Positions 26,836 through 35,623 of a stretch of DNA of 64,000 nucleotides are shown in pieces. Position numbers and translations under genes: made by a program. Source of the DNA: Actinoplanes regularis (GTDB lineage: Bacteria; Actinomycetota; Actinomycetes; Mycobacteriales; Micromonosporaceae); the NCBI RefSeq assembly GCF_900188005.1, contig NZ_FZNR01000002.1, positions 868,001-932,000 on the forward strand. Direction: 5' to 3'. Within the stretch, counting starts at the first letter, position 1, and each line of letters opens with the position of its first letter. The notes beneath the pieces are model-generated. The model was given only the letters and a program-made list of their open reading frames with translations. It was not told the origin of the DNA and did no database searches.

Positions 26836-28020
26836 TCAGTGCAGAACGGACATCTCCCGCCTCGACCGTAGCGCCGCTCGCTCCGGCTTCGTCCGGGACC
26901 GATCCCGAGCCGGCGAGGTGAGGCTCACCAGGCCGAAGCTCCGCAGCGCCGCCTGGACCGTCGCCGGCCCCACGGCGTTCTCGGAGTTCCGGCCGATGCC
27001 GCCCATGTAGTCCCGCCAGGTCTTCTGGTCGTTCCGCCAGGCCTCGAGGTAGCGGACACAGTCCTCCGGCTGGATGTACCGCAGCCGCCCCTTGGCCGCA
27101 CCGAGCGCCTTCAGCATCTGCTCACCGCGCGGGGTGCCCCGGTCGATCCGGTTCTCGATGCCCTTGATCAGCTCGAGGCGCACCGCGAGGAACTCGGACC
27201 AGTAGCTTCTTTCCACGGCGATCGGCAAGCCGTGATCCAGCCGGGCGAAGATCCCCTCGGCCAGCACATCGCCGAACTCCTCGCCACGGGCCCGGTCCGG
27301 GTTGAGGAACGGGTCGTAGTCCCGCTGCCACGCGCGACCGATCTGGCCGACCGGCCGCAGACCGGCGTCGCCGAGCAGGAAGAACCAGTCCTCGTTGTAG
27401 ATCTCCGGAAAGAACGAGTCGATCCGGTCCGCCGGCACCGCCAGGGCGCCGCCCCCGATGAAGGTGTCCTGCTGCTTGTCGCCGGTCAGGCGGTTCGCAT
27501 GACACACCACTGAGTTGTCCGGATATCCACCCATCTCCAGCCCGACACCATCGTGGGTGCCGAGCAGCGCGGCGGCCCGCTCCAGGTCGTACGCGTCCGG
27601 CACGGTGATGTCGTCGTCCAGGAAGACCACGTTGCGCCACCCGGACATCCGGGCCAGCACCAGCCCGAGATTGCGCTTGGCGCTCGTGTCGGCGCGGCGC
27701 TGCAGTCGTGACCGGCCGAGAACGGTGGAGGTCTCGAGCACCGGCAGGCCCGGCGCCCCGTCCTTCGGGAACTCGACCGCGGCCACCCTCAGGTTCGACA
27801 TCCGCGCCAGGTGCTCGATCACCACCCGCGGATCGGTGTACTTGCTGCACAGCACAAGCAGCGTGGCGTCCAGCAGGACGGCGAGACGCCCGGCCTCGAC
27901 GAGGAGAAGCCCGGAACGGCTGCTGGGCACGATGATGGCGTCCACCGGTGCGCGATGGTCACCCGGCGCGGACGTCTGGATCAGACCGCGATGGGAACGA
28001 TGGTGTCCGACCTGGCTCAT
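26836..28020 (-). CDS. Glycosyltransferase-like protein
   Basis: The 394-residue product has a Rossmann-like N-terminus (VDAIIVPSSRSGLLLVEAGR) and, near residue 140, a DXD-type motif in GWRNVVFLDDDITVPDAYDL, as in family 2 nucleotide-sugar transferases. Further on are FIGGGALAVPADRIDSFFPE and YNEDWFFLLGDAGLRPVGQI, the ED.F pattern of GT2 acceptor sites. No membrane segment. ATG 28020 overlaps the stop of the upstream XRE-type gene (ATGA), so the two are coupled. Donor and acceptor are unknown. Confidence 0.75.
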   Translation of the reverse strand: MSQVGHHRSHRGLIQTSAPGDHRAPVDAIIVPSSRSGLLLVEAGRLAVLLDATLLVLCSKYTDPRVVIEHLARMSNLRVAAVEFPKDGAPGLPVLETSTVLGRSRLQRRADTSAKRNLGLVLARMSGWRNVVFLDDDITVPDAYDLERAAALLGTHDGVGLEMGGYPDNSVVCHANRLTGDKQQDTFIGGGALAVPADRIDSFFPEIYNEDWFFLLGDAGLRPVGQIGRAWQRDYDPFLNPDRARGEEFGDVLAEGIFARLDHGLPIAVERSYWSEFLAVRLELIKGIENRIDRGTPRGEQMLKALGAAKGRLRYIQPEDCVRYLEAWRNDQKTWRDYMGGIGRNSENAVGPATVQAALRSFGLVSLTSPARDRSRTKPERAALRSRREMSVLH

Positions 28021-29129
28021 TCCTCGGCCGCGGACGGCCACTCGTGCAACCGTTCCGCGTCCTGCGTCCAGTCGGGCGTCACCACGGCTCCGTTCGGATT
28101 GATCCGGACCCGCATCAGCATGCTGAACGCGGCCGCGTTCGGGAAGCGTTGCCGGATGTAATTCTCGTTTCGATCACGAAACTTCGCGTCGGTCAACGCG
28201 CGGACGGCACCGTAGGTTCCGCGTCCGAACATGCCATTACACAATGTCACTGTTCGGCGCGCATTGTATGGACTTTTCCCACGAAAGAAGTGGGCGACGT
28301 CCTCCAGGAGTAACCCGTTCGACTGGTCGAGAACGGGCTCGAGGACCCGGCCGTCGGCGGTCGAGAAACACCCGATGTCCTCGTCGTTGGGCCGTCGCTG
28401 CTGGCGGACCGGAAGATCGAGCCGGCGGGTGATGTCCCGGTTCACCGCATTCCAGTCGACGCCGCCGATCAGCACCAGATGTGAGGTGAAGTCGTCCTCC
28501 ACCATCTCCTCGGAGCGGCGGATGTGGACGTCGGCAGCCGGGTTCACCGCCCGGATGTGACCATGCACCTCGATGAGCGCGTCGAGGTCGGCCAGGCTGT
28601 AGGACCGGACGTAGTCGCGATCCTTGGTGTCCGTGAACGGCATCCGCTCGCGGAAGCGTTTCGGCAGGCTCCCACTCACGATGATGATCGGCCGCTGATC
28701 CGGGAAATACCAGGTGCCGGGCTCGACCACGGCAGCGGCCGGTCCGATGTGGGCGGCGCGCTGCGGGTCGTGCTCCGTGGGATCCCCACCGGGGAAACGC
28801 AGGCTGAACAGCTCGGCGTGCAGCTCCTCCCTGGCTCGCTGCTCGTCGGCGGTCAGCTCGTGCTCACTCAGCAGGCGGGCCGGGCTGGACTCCACGGAGC
28901 GCCGGGTGGCGAAGAACATCGCGTATCCGGCCAGCCGGTTCGCCGGCGGCAGCACGGGTTTCCGGACCGACTCCCAGGAGGAGATCAGGGACAGGCTCAG
29001 CGGGCCGCTCTCACCGCCGACCGCCTCGGCGACCTGTTGCTGGGTGACCTTGAGCTCCGGCCAGTGCGCGGTACGCAACTCGCGCAGGCGCCGGGCCAGA
29101 CGCGCACCGTCGAGCTCTCCCGGCTGCAT
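28017..29129 (-). CDS. XRE-type helix-turn-helix protein with large C-terminal domain of unknown function
   Basis: The 370-residue protein has an N-terminal XRE-like DNA-binding domain (ARRLRELRTAHWPELKVTQQ, then SLSLISSWESV). From about residue 145 follows a Rossmann-like domain with RPIIIVSGSLPKRF, SHLVLIGGVDWNAVNRDITR and TVTLCNGMFGRGTYGAV, reminiscent of nucleotide-sensor domains but not assignable. It is coupled by a four-base overlap to the glycosyltransferase. The repeat-rich region upstream (29140-29330) may be its operator. A ligand-sensing regulator is likely. Confidence 0.7.
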   Translation of the reverse strand: MQPGELDGARLARRLRELRTAHWPELKVTQQQVAEAVGGESGPLSLSLISSWESVRKPVLPPANRLAGYAMFFATRRSVESSPARLLSEHELTADEQRAREELHAELFSLRFPGGDPTEHDPQRAAHIGPAAAVVEPGTWYFPDQRPIIIVSGSLPKRFRERMPFTDTKDRDYVRSYSLADLDALIEVHGHIRAVNPAADVHIRRSEEMVEDDFTSHLVLIGGVDWNAVNRDITRRLDLPVRQQRRPNDEDIGCFSTADGRVLEPVLDQSNGLLLEDVAHFFRGKSPYNARRTVTLCNGMFGRGTYGAVRALTDAKFRDRNENYIRQRFPNAAAFSMLMRVRINPNGAVVTPDWTQDAERLHEWPSAAEE

Positions 29130-29539
29130 GAGATGAATCCTTCACTGAAACTTCAGGTAGGTCCGAAAATCTTATGGGAAGCGTCCCCATACGACCAGTA
29201 CCTCGGTAGGCGATCGGCAAACAATGCTCAAGAGCACGCGTGAACATGAGTGAATCAACGGCTGAAGCTTGTTTCATTCGACTGGAGCCGCTTAGCCTGA
29301 ACTTCATTCAAGTCCCTGAAGCTGATTCCAGGGAGGCGGAGATGACGGTGTGGAGCGCCCGGTGTTCGGCTGCCAGGCCACCTCGGGGTCCACCGTGTAC
29401 CGCGTGCCGGCCCGCGCTTTCGGTGACTCCGCCCGAAACCACGCTCAACGCAACTCCCCCGGCACAGGCACCCCCGAGGTCCCGATTCCCAGCGCGATCT
29501 CGAGGGGCACCCGCTCCAACGCACTCCGGAGAGTCCGCC
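29130..29539. promoter_or_regulatory. Divergent intergenic region with TGAA/TTCA repeats
   Basis: No convincing gene lies here. CTGAA-AC-TTCAG (just upstream of the XRE-type gene), CTGAAGCT (29262 and 29316) and TTCATTC (29273 and 29303, exactly 30 bases apart) form a cluster of related half-sites. Base composition is more AT-rich than the surroundings. It is a candidate operator region for the XRE-type protein. Confidence 0.45.
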
Positions 29540-29863
29540 TTGTCAAAAATACCGGTTTCCGAGATTCCCGTAAATCAATCCTTCCTTAAAAGACAGGTGT
29601 ATCCGGCGATCAGGCGGTGCGGCCTGGTCGTCGCCGGCGCCGTCGCCGTGCTCGCCGGTGCCGGTGCCGCGGTCCCTGACGAAAGCTCCCGGGTAGCGCT
29701 GATGACCTACTCGCTCGGCAGCGCGCTCACGCTCTACCTGGCCGTACGGGTCATCATCCGGCTCCGCTGGACGATCCTGCAGGCGCTCGCGGTCCTGCTC
29801 GTGGCCACGCTGATCTTCGCCGCCCTGAAGTCGCTCATCGGCATCGTCGGCCACCTCGGCTGA
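29540..29863 (+). CDS. Small membrane protein
   Basis: A 107-residue protein starting at TTG (LSKIPVSEIPVNQSFLKRQV) with GGAGAG six bases upstream. It has two or three hydrophobic segments (CGLVVAGAVAVLAGAGAAV, LGSALTLYLAVRVII, LQALAVLLVATLIFAALKSL). The longer reading from 29240 has a low-complexity N-terminus with no ribosome-binding site. A strong hairpin follows the stop. Function unknown. Confidence 0.6.
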   Translation: MSKIPVSEIPVNQSFLKRQVYPAIRRCGLVVAGAVAVLAGAGAAVPDESSRVALMTYSLGSALTLYLAVRVIIRLRWTILQALAVLLVATLIFAALKSLIGIVGHLG

Positions 29864-29874
29864 CGAGAGCGACA

Positions 29875-29908
29875 CGCCCCCGGCAGCCGCGACAGGCTGC
29901 CGGGGGCG
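29875..29908. terminator. Bidirectional hairpin terminator
   Basis: CGCCCCCGGCAGCC and GGCTGCCGGGGGCG form a perfect 14-bp stem with a GCGACA loop between the convergent ends of the small membrane protein gene and argS. Confidence 0.8.
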
Positions 29909-29922
29909 ACCCTGACATCTGC

Positions 29923-31566
29923 TCAGATCTCCTCCGGCGCCTCGATCCCCAGCAGGGACATTCCGGTCTGGAGGGTGCGTGCGGTGAGGGCGGCCAACCC
30001 CAGCCGGCTCGCCCGCACGGCGCCGTCGGCCCGGAGCACCGGACACCGCTCCCAGAACACCGAGAACGCGGCGGCAAGCTCGTGCAGGTGGACCGCGAGC
30101 CGGTGCGGTTCGGCCCGCTCGGCGGCGGCGGTCACGGCCGGCTCGAAGCCGAGCAGGACCAGGGCCAGGTCCCGTTCGGCCGGCTCGGTCACGGTCACCG
30201 TGCCGGACCCGGTGCCGGCCTTCCGGAACAGGGACCGGACCCGGGCGTGGGCGTACTGGAGATACGGGCCGGTGTTGCCGGTGCTGGCCAGCATCCGGTC
30301 CCAGTCGAAGACGTAGTCGCCCCGCCGGTCGCCGGAGAGGTCGGCGTACTTGATCGCGCCGATCCCGACGGCCGGCGCGGACGCCCGCGTCACCGCCTCG
30401 TCCAGCAGCCGCGCCAGCTTGATCGTGTCGCCGGCCCGGGTCTTCAGCATCTTGCCGTCCGACCCGAGGATCGAGCCGAATCCGATGTGCTCGGCGGTCA
30501 CCCCGTCCGGCAGCCAGCCGGCCGCCCGGGCCACCGCGAAGACCATCTCGAAGTGGATCCGCTGCGGGGCGCCGACCACGTAGAGCAGCCGGTCCGCGCC
30601 GAGCCGCCCGATCCGGTGCCGGAGCGCGGCCAGGTCGGTGGCGGCGTACCCGTAACCGCCGTCGGCCTTGCGGACGATCAGCGGCAGCGCGGCGCCGTCC
30701 CGCCCGGTGAAACCCTCCGGGAACGCGCAGAGCGCCCCGTCGCTCTCCGCCAGCAGCTCCTTCTCCCCCAGCTCGGCGACGATGCCGTCGAGATCGGCCT
30801 GGTACCCGCTCTCCCCGGCGAAATCGTCCGGACCGAGCGTGACACCGAGCCGGGCGTAGACGTCCAGGAAGTACCGCTCCGACTGGGCGACCAGGTTCCG
30901 CCACAGCTCCCGCGAGACGGGGTCGCCGGACTGCAGCGCCACGACCCGGAGCCGGGCCCGCGTCCGGAAGTCGTCGTCGGTGTCGAACTTGACCCGTGCG
31001 GCCTGATAAAAAGCGGTCAGGTCGCCGATCGAGTGGTCACCGGCGCCGCCCCGGTCGATCAGGTGCTCGACGAGCATTCCGAACGGAGTGCCCCAGTCGC
31101 CGAGGTGGTTCACCCGGATCACATCGTGCCCCAGCCACTCCAGCATCCGGGCCAGCGCGTCCCCGATGATCGTCGACCGCAGGTGGCCGACGTGCATCTC
31201 CTTGGCCACGTTCGGACCGGAGTAGTCGATCACGACCCGCTCCGGCGCCGCCACCGGCGGGACCCCCAGCCGATCGTCGGCGGCGATCCGCCGCAGGGCC
31301 TCGGTGAGCAGGCTGTCGGAAACGGTCAGGTTGAGAAAGCCGGGGCCGGAGACGGCGATCTCGGCGACACCGGCCAGATCGGTCTTGGCGGCCACCTCGG
31401 CGGCAATCTCCCGGGGCGGCCGGCCCAACTCCCGGGCCAGGGCGAGGGCCGCACCGGACTGGAAATCGGCGTGCGGCGACGACCGCACGGCCGGATCGAC
31501 CGGGTGGCCGGCGACCGCTTCCAGGGCGGGTGCCAGCCGGTCCTGCAGAAGAGCTTCGAGATTCAA
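29923..31566 (-). CDS. argS: Arginyl-tRNA synthetase
   Basis: Class I synthetase that charges tRNA-Arg. The HIGH region is SGPNVAKEMHVGHLRSTIIG, followed by HLGDWGTPFGMLVEHL; the C-terminus has the DALR anticodon-binding domain (LALVLLGFEPAV onward). The start is uncertain: TTG 31566 (MNLEALLQDRL) has GTGGGG six bases upstream and fits the family N-terminus, while GTGs at 31578 and 31614 are possible. It lies downstream of the MFS gene on the same strand. Confidence 0.94.
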   Translation of the reverse strand: MNLEALLQDRLAPALEAVAGHPVDPAVRSSPHADFQSGAALALARELGRPPREIAAEVAAKTDLAGVAEIAVSGPGFLNLTVSDSLLTEALRRIAADDRLGVPPVAAPERVVIDYSGPNVAKEMHVGHLRSTIIGDALARMLEWLGHDVIRVNHLGDWGTPFGMLVEHLIDRGGAGDHSIGDLTAFYQAARVKFDTDDDFRTRARLRVVALQSGDPVSRELWRNLVAQSERYFLDVYARLGVTLGPDDFAGESGYQADLDGIVAELGEKELLAESDGALCAFPEGFTGRDGAALPLIVRKADGGYGYAATDLAALRHRIGRLGADRLLYVVGAPQRIHFEMVFAVARAAGWLPDGVTAEHIGFGSILGSDGKMLKTRAGDTIKLARLLDEAVTRASAPAVGIGAIKYADLSGDRRGDYVFDWDRMLASTGNTGPYLQYAHARVRSLFRKAGTGSGTVTVTEPAERDLALVLLGFEPAVTAAAERAEPHRLAVHLHELAAAFSVFWERCPVLRADGAVRASRLGLAALTARTLQTGMSLLGIEAPEEI

Positions 31567-31718
31567 GGTCAACCCCACTTCTACGTACGAACGAAGCGGG
31601 TCGACCGGTGGCACGCACAGTGAACCGGCGGGATCGACCCGCCGGTGGAAAGCACAGACTCAGCGGCGGCCGTGAAGACGGCGGCGTCGCTCGCTGAACA
31701 TGCTGTGCATGGCAGTGA

Positions 31719-32954
31719 CTATAACGGCCGGGAATCCCCGTGGGCGATGTGCTTCATCTGCGGCCAGAGCGCGATCAGGAAGACCACCGCGCAGACGAAC
31801 GCCACCCGGAACGGGGCGATCACGCCGTAACGCGAGGCCAGCACGCCACCGACCGCCGCACCCACCACCATGCCGCCGAAGACACAGATGATGTTGACCG
31901 CGCCGACCCGGCCCTGCAGCTGGGCCGGCACCGCCCGCTGCCGGACCGTGATCGCGGTGGTCCGCCAGACGAACTCGTGCACCCCGAACAGGAAGAAGGT
32001 CGGCAGCGCCACCCACGGCGAAGTCGTGACGCCCAGGATCAGGTAGGTGCCGGTCTCGATGATCAGGCCGGCCCGCATCAGGTTGCCCATGCTGATCCGG
32101 GCGGTGAGCGGGCCGTACGCCACGGTGCCGAGAATTCCGCCGACCGCCCCGACCGTGGTGATCAGGCCGAAGCCGACCGAGCCCAGCCCGAGCCGCTCGC
32201 TCGCGTAGAGCACCAGCACCGACCAGGCCGCGCCGTACGCCAGATTGAAGATCAGGACGATCAGGCAGAGGGTACGTACCGCCGGATGACGCACCACCCA
32301 GCGCACCCCCTCGACCAGATCCCGCCGCACGCTCGCGGCCGGCTCGGCCCGCCCGTGCGGCGGCAGGGTCACCCGGGACACCAGCAGCGTCCCCGCGCAG
32401 AGCAGCACCGCCTCGGCGACCAGTGGCCAGGCCCGGCCCGCGGCGAACAGCGCGGCGCCGACCGGCGGGCCGGCCAGCTGGTTCAGCGTGATGAAACCGG
32501 CCTGGAGCCGGGCGTTGGCGAGCGGCAGGTCGTCCCGGGACACCAGCATCGGGGCCAGCGTGCCGGTGGTGTTGTCGGCGAACACCTCGGCCGTGCCGAG
32601 CAGCCCGAGGCCGACCAGGGCGAGCTCGACCGAGAGCCGCCCGGTGACCAGCGTGCCGATCAGCCCGAGCAGCACCATCACCCGGACCGCGTTCGCGATC
32701 AGCACGATCAGGCGCCGGTCGTGCCGATCGGAGAGCACCCCGGCATACAGGCCGCAGACCAGCGGCGGAGCCCAGGAGAGCAGGGCGGCCAGCGCGATCC
32801 GGAACGGGTCGTCGGTGAGCGAGGCGACCAGCAGCGGGCCGGCCGCCGCGGAGATGCCGTCACCGAGGTTCGTCGCCCAGGACGAGGCGACCAGCCAGCG
32901 GAAACTTTTACCGATTCGGGGCGGCAGCACGGCTCGGACCAGAGGAGCGATCAC
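31719..32954 (-). CDS. Major facilitator superfamily transporter
   Basis: The 411-residue protein has about twelve membrane segments and MFS features (SWATNLGDGISAAAGPLLVA, LYAGVLSDRHDRRLIVL as the loop 2-3 motif). It resembles the enterobactin exporter/drug efflux-like group common in actinomycetes. Substrate unknown. The GTG start has no clear ribosome-binding site. It is divergent from the phosphatase-like gene by a few bases. Confidence 0.88.
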   Translation of the reverse strand: MIAPLVRAVLPPRIGKSFRWLVASSWATNLGDGISAAAGPLLVASLTDDPFRIALAALLSWAPPLVCGLYAGVLSDRHDRRLIVLIANAVRVMVLLGLIGTLVTGRLSVELALVGLGLLGTAEVFADNTTGTLAPMLVSRDDLPLANARLQAGFITLNQLAGPPVGAALFAAGRAWPLVAEAVLLCAGTLLVSRVTLPPHGRAEPAASVRRDLVEGVRWVVRHPAVRTLCLIVLIFNLAYGAAWSVLVLYASERLGLGSVGFGLITTVGAVGGILGTVAYGPLTARISMGNLMRAGLIIETGTYLILGVTTSPWVALPTFFLFGVHEFVWRTTAITVRQRAVPAQLQGRVGAVNIICVFGGMVVGAAVGGVLASRYGVIAPFRVAFVCAVVFLIALWPQMKHIAHGDSRPL

Positions 32955-32959
32955 AAGGC

Positions 32960-33433
32960 GTGGACCCTAACGGATTAGCATCCCGACACGTGACCGCATT
33001 TACGGGCTGGGAGCCGGGGACCGCGGGGGTGCTGCGGCTGCCGTCCGGACTGCTGGTCCGGGGGCGTGGGCTGCGGCAGGCGATGCCGTCCGGGCATGCG
33101 CCGCGGTTCGGCGTCTACCTGCTGGGCTCGGCGCCGCCCGAGTTCGGGTGGGAGACCCGCTGGGTGCGCTGGGCGGACTTCTGGTTGCCGGCCGATCCGT
33201 CGTACGCCAGATCGGTCCTGATCGAAGCCCTGCGCCGCGCGGACGGTGAGCGGGTCGAGATCGCCTGCTGGGGTGGTCGCGGACGGACCGGGACCGCGCT
33301 CGCCTGCCTCGCCGTTCTGGACGGTGTGCCGCCGAAGGAGGCCGTCGCGTACGTGCGCGAGCACTATCACCGCAGTGCGGTGGAGACGCCGTGGCAGCGG
33401 CGGTTCGTCACCCGCTTCGACAGCGTGTCCTGA
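32960..33433 (+). CDS. Protein-tyrosine-phosphatase-like protein
   Basis: The 157-residue protein carries the phosphate-binding loop CWGGRGRTGTAL, a C-x5-R signature of cysteine-based phosphatases, followed by the helix LACLAVLDGVPPKEAVAYVR. The histidine that usually precedes the cysteine is alanine here (EIACWGG), which is unusual but seen in actinomycete relatives. The start may be GTG 32960 or GTG 32990; neither has a good ribosome-binding site. Substrate unknown. Confidence 0.75.
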   Translation: MDPNGLASRHVTAFTGWEPGTAGVLRLPSGLLVRGRGLRQAMPSGHAPRFGVYLLGSAPPEFGWETRWVRWADFWLPADPSYARSVLIEALRRADGERVEIACWGGRGRTGTALACLAVLDGVPPKEAVAYVREHYHRSAVETPWQRRFVTRFDSVS

Positions 33434-33442
33434 GGCGCCCGC

Positions 33443-33874
33443 ATGTCGATTCTCGCCACGGACGTGCGGCACACCGGCCACCAGGCCGGGCACCGGCGCT
33501 GGATCGAGGTGGTCTTCGTGGCGCTCGTGGTCGCCGCGGCGCTGGCCTCGGCCGGTGCGTGGCTCGGCCGGCAGGACGCCGGTCCCCTGCCGAGCGATCG
33601 GCGGGCCACCGGGATCGCCGCGGAGGTGCTGCCCGGGGCCCCGGTGGGCGAGATCGAGCGGTGGGACGCGATCTTCGGCGACCGGATGCCGGACCTGGTG
33701 ACCCGCCTGATCACCGACGATGAGTACGACGGCGGGTCGGTGCTGGTGCCGGTGCACGTGCCGGAGATCGCCGCGGTCCGGGAGACCCTGGAACGGACCG
33801 GCTGGCGGATCCTGCCGAACTCGGGGACCGAGCGGCTCTCCGAGGCCGAGACGGTAGTGGGCGTCCCGGAGTAG
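33443..33874 (+). CDS. Membrane-anchored protein of unknown function
   Basis: A 143-residue protein with one N-terminal membrane helix (WIEVVFVALVVAAALASAGA) and an external domain of about 95 residues. It follows the phosphatase-like gene by nine bases and is probably cotranscribed. No family recognised. Confidence 0.62.
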   Translation: MSILATDVRHTGHQAGHRRWIEVVFVALVVAAALASAGAWLGRQDAGPLPSDRRATGIAAEVLPGAPVGEIERWDAIFGDRMPDLVTRLITDDEYDGGSVLVPVHVPEIAAVRETLERTGWRILPNSGTERLSEAETVVGVPE

Positions 33875-33905
33875 ATCTTGTTCCCGATGGGCCGGTGCCC
33901 GCGGG

Positions 33906-35018
33906 CTACTTCTCGACGAACTTGCGTAGGGCCGCGACCAAGGCGGACTCGCTGGGCTCCATGTAGATCATCTTGTCGTCCGGAAGCCGGTCCACCCGCG
34001 GACAGGAGGTGTCGTTCGCCTTGATCCTGGTGTCCAGGAGCTTCTTACCGGTGGCCGTCTCGTAGGCGTGCAGACGGTAGGTGGCGCGGTACAGCACCCC
34101 GGCGCCGCAGCTGCGGACCTTGGCGCCGACCGACACCCGGTCCACGCAGGCGACCAGCTGGATCGTCGTCGGGGGCTTGTCGTAGGACCAGGCGGTCTCC
34201 TTGGCCTTCGACTTGAGGAACCAGGTGTCGAACATGGTGTACGGCAGCCGCGTCCCGTCGCTCAGGTCGCCGTAGACGAGCACTGGGTGAGGTGCCTTGC
34301 CGGCCCGCTTCGGCAGCATCGGCCAGTAGGTCTCGCCCCGGCAGATCTCGTCCATCTCGTAGACGGTCTCCGGCGGTACGCCCTGCGCCACCGGACCGGC
34401 GGGGATCGGTTTCAGGTCGCCGGTGGCGCCGGTCGACGGCACGGACGCCGGGTACGACTGCCGCGTGGTGCCGGCGGCCGGGGCGGAGGACGACCCGGAC
34501 GCGGTGGAGTCGGTCGCCCGTTTCTCGGCCTGCGACCGCACGAGCGCGCCGAGGGTGACCGCGCCGGCGAGGAGGGCGGCGGCGGTGACCACCAGGATGG
34601 CCACCAGGCCGCGGGAGCCCCGGTCCCGGCCGGCGACCAGGGTGGCGGGCAGGGTGGGGGGCAGGGTGGGGGGCAGGGCGGCGTCAGGCAGTTGTGGCGG
34701 TGGGGTGTACTGCAGCGTCTCCAGGTGATCGACCGCCGCCTGGTCGGCAGCCAATCCCAGGCCCTGGATCGGTGCCGGCCACGGGTCGCTGGGCACCTGG
34801 AGCTCCGCGGATCCGGCCGGCGGCTGAGGGTGGCCCCCGGCCCGGCTTGCCCACTGGGCGAGAGGCGCGTGCTCGGTCTTGTCCGCGTCACCGGTGCCGA
34901 CCGCCAGGCCGTCCAGCCCGGTATCGGAGGCCGCGTGGATCTTCGCCGGATCAGCCGGGGACGCACCGGCGGTCTTCGAAGGTTCGGCCGGCGCGGAGCC
35001 CGTCCCGTCTTCAGCCAT
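33906..35018 (-). CDS. Single-pass membrane protein with proline-rich cytoplasmic part
   Basis: The 370-residue protein has a long N-terminal low-complexity region containing LPPTLPPTLPATL, encoded by a 12-base tandem repeat near 34640-34680. A membrane helix (GLVAILVVTAAALLAGAVTL) follows. The external domain has four cysteines (EICRGETYW, LVACVDRVS, VRSCGAGVL, DTSCPRVDR). The layout is type II. Function unknown. Confidence 0.65.
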   Translation of the reverse strand: MAEDGTGSAPAEPSKTAGASPADPAKIHAASDTGLDGLAVGTGDADKTEHAPLAQWASRAGGHPQPPAGSAELQVPSDPWPAPIQGLGLAADQAAVDHLETLQYTPPPQLPDAALPPTLPPTLPATLVAGRDRGSRGLVAILVVTAAALLAGAVTLGALVRSQAEKRATDSTASGSSSAPAAGTTRQSYPASVPSTGATGDLKPIPAGPVAQGVPPETVYEMDEICRGETYWPMLPKRAGKAPHPVLVYGDLSDGTRLPYTMFDTWFLKSKAKETAWSYDKPPTTIQLVACVDRVSVGAKVRSCGAGVLYRATYRLHAYETATGKKLLDTRIKANDTSCPRVDRLPDDKMIYMEPSESALVAALRKFVEK

Positions 35019-35213
35019 GTCGCTCTGTCAGCCTCTTTCGCATCTGGGAGGCGACTGTATCGAAAGGTTTCTCCGCATGACGCCCCGGGTGGATCAACCG
35101 ATCAGCAGCGGTCCGGGATGGCGCGGGGCCTGCGCGGGAGCGATGTCACGGGGCTCGGCTCGAGCCTGGCCACGGGACTCCATCGGTCGTACCGGGGAAA
35201 TGGGGTTTTGATT

Positions 35214-35588
35214 CTATTGATCGTTGATTTTGGTTGAATTCTCGGGGTTTTTGGCTTTTGCGTTTGTTGCGGCGGCTTTGGCGTCCTGGCTGGCCTTGTA
35301 GGACAGGTAGGTGAGAAAGGCGGAGACGCCGCCGAGCAGCGCGGCGATCACGCTGGCGAGCTGGTCGGCGAGGTTCGGGCCGAGGCTGGCCATGCCGGCG
35401 ACCGCGAGGGCCAGCAGCACCAGGAGCCCGAGCGCGACGGTCTGGGCGCGACGGTCCGACAGGGTGGCGGCCGGCCGGGACGGTTTGCGGCGGCTCGTCA
35501 CCAGCCAGATCGCCACCTCGACCAGGATGATCGCCGCGGTCACGAAGATCGGGACGAGCCAGGCCTGCAGGCCGGTCTCCTCGCTCAT
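35214..35588 (-). CDS. Small two-helix membrane protein
   Basis: A 124-residue protein with two or three membrane helices (AWLVPIFVTAAIILVEVAIW; ALGLLVLLALAVAGMASL; SVIAALLGGVSAFLTYL) and a charged C-terminal tail. ATG 35588 is preceded by GGGAGG. It follows the binding-protein gene through a 12-codon bridging ORF and is presumably its partner. Confidence 0.65.
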   Translation of the reverse strand: MSEETGLQAWLVPIFVTAAIILVEVAIWLVTSRRKPSRPAATLSDRRAQTVALGLLVLLALAVAGMASLGPNLADQLASVIAALLGGVSAFLTYLSYKASQDAKAAATNAKAKNPENSTKINDQ

Positions 35589-35623
35589 CGCAGCGCCTCC
35601 CGCAGGCCGATCCGCTTGCTCAT
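35585..35623 (-). other. 12-codon bridging ORF with ATGA overlaps at both ends
   Basis: ATG at 35623-35621 overlaps the stop of the binding-protein gene (ATGA). Its own TGA at 35587-35585 overlaps the ATG of the small membrane protein gene. The peptide would be MSKRIGLREALR. The sequence GCGCTGCGATGAGC occurs at both junctions, as if the junction had been duplicated. Confidence 0.5.
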
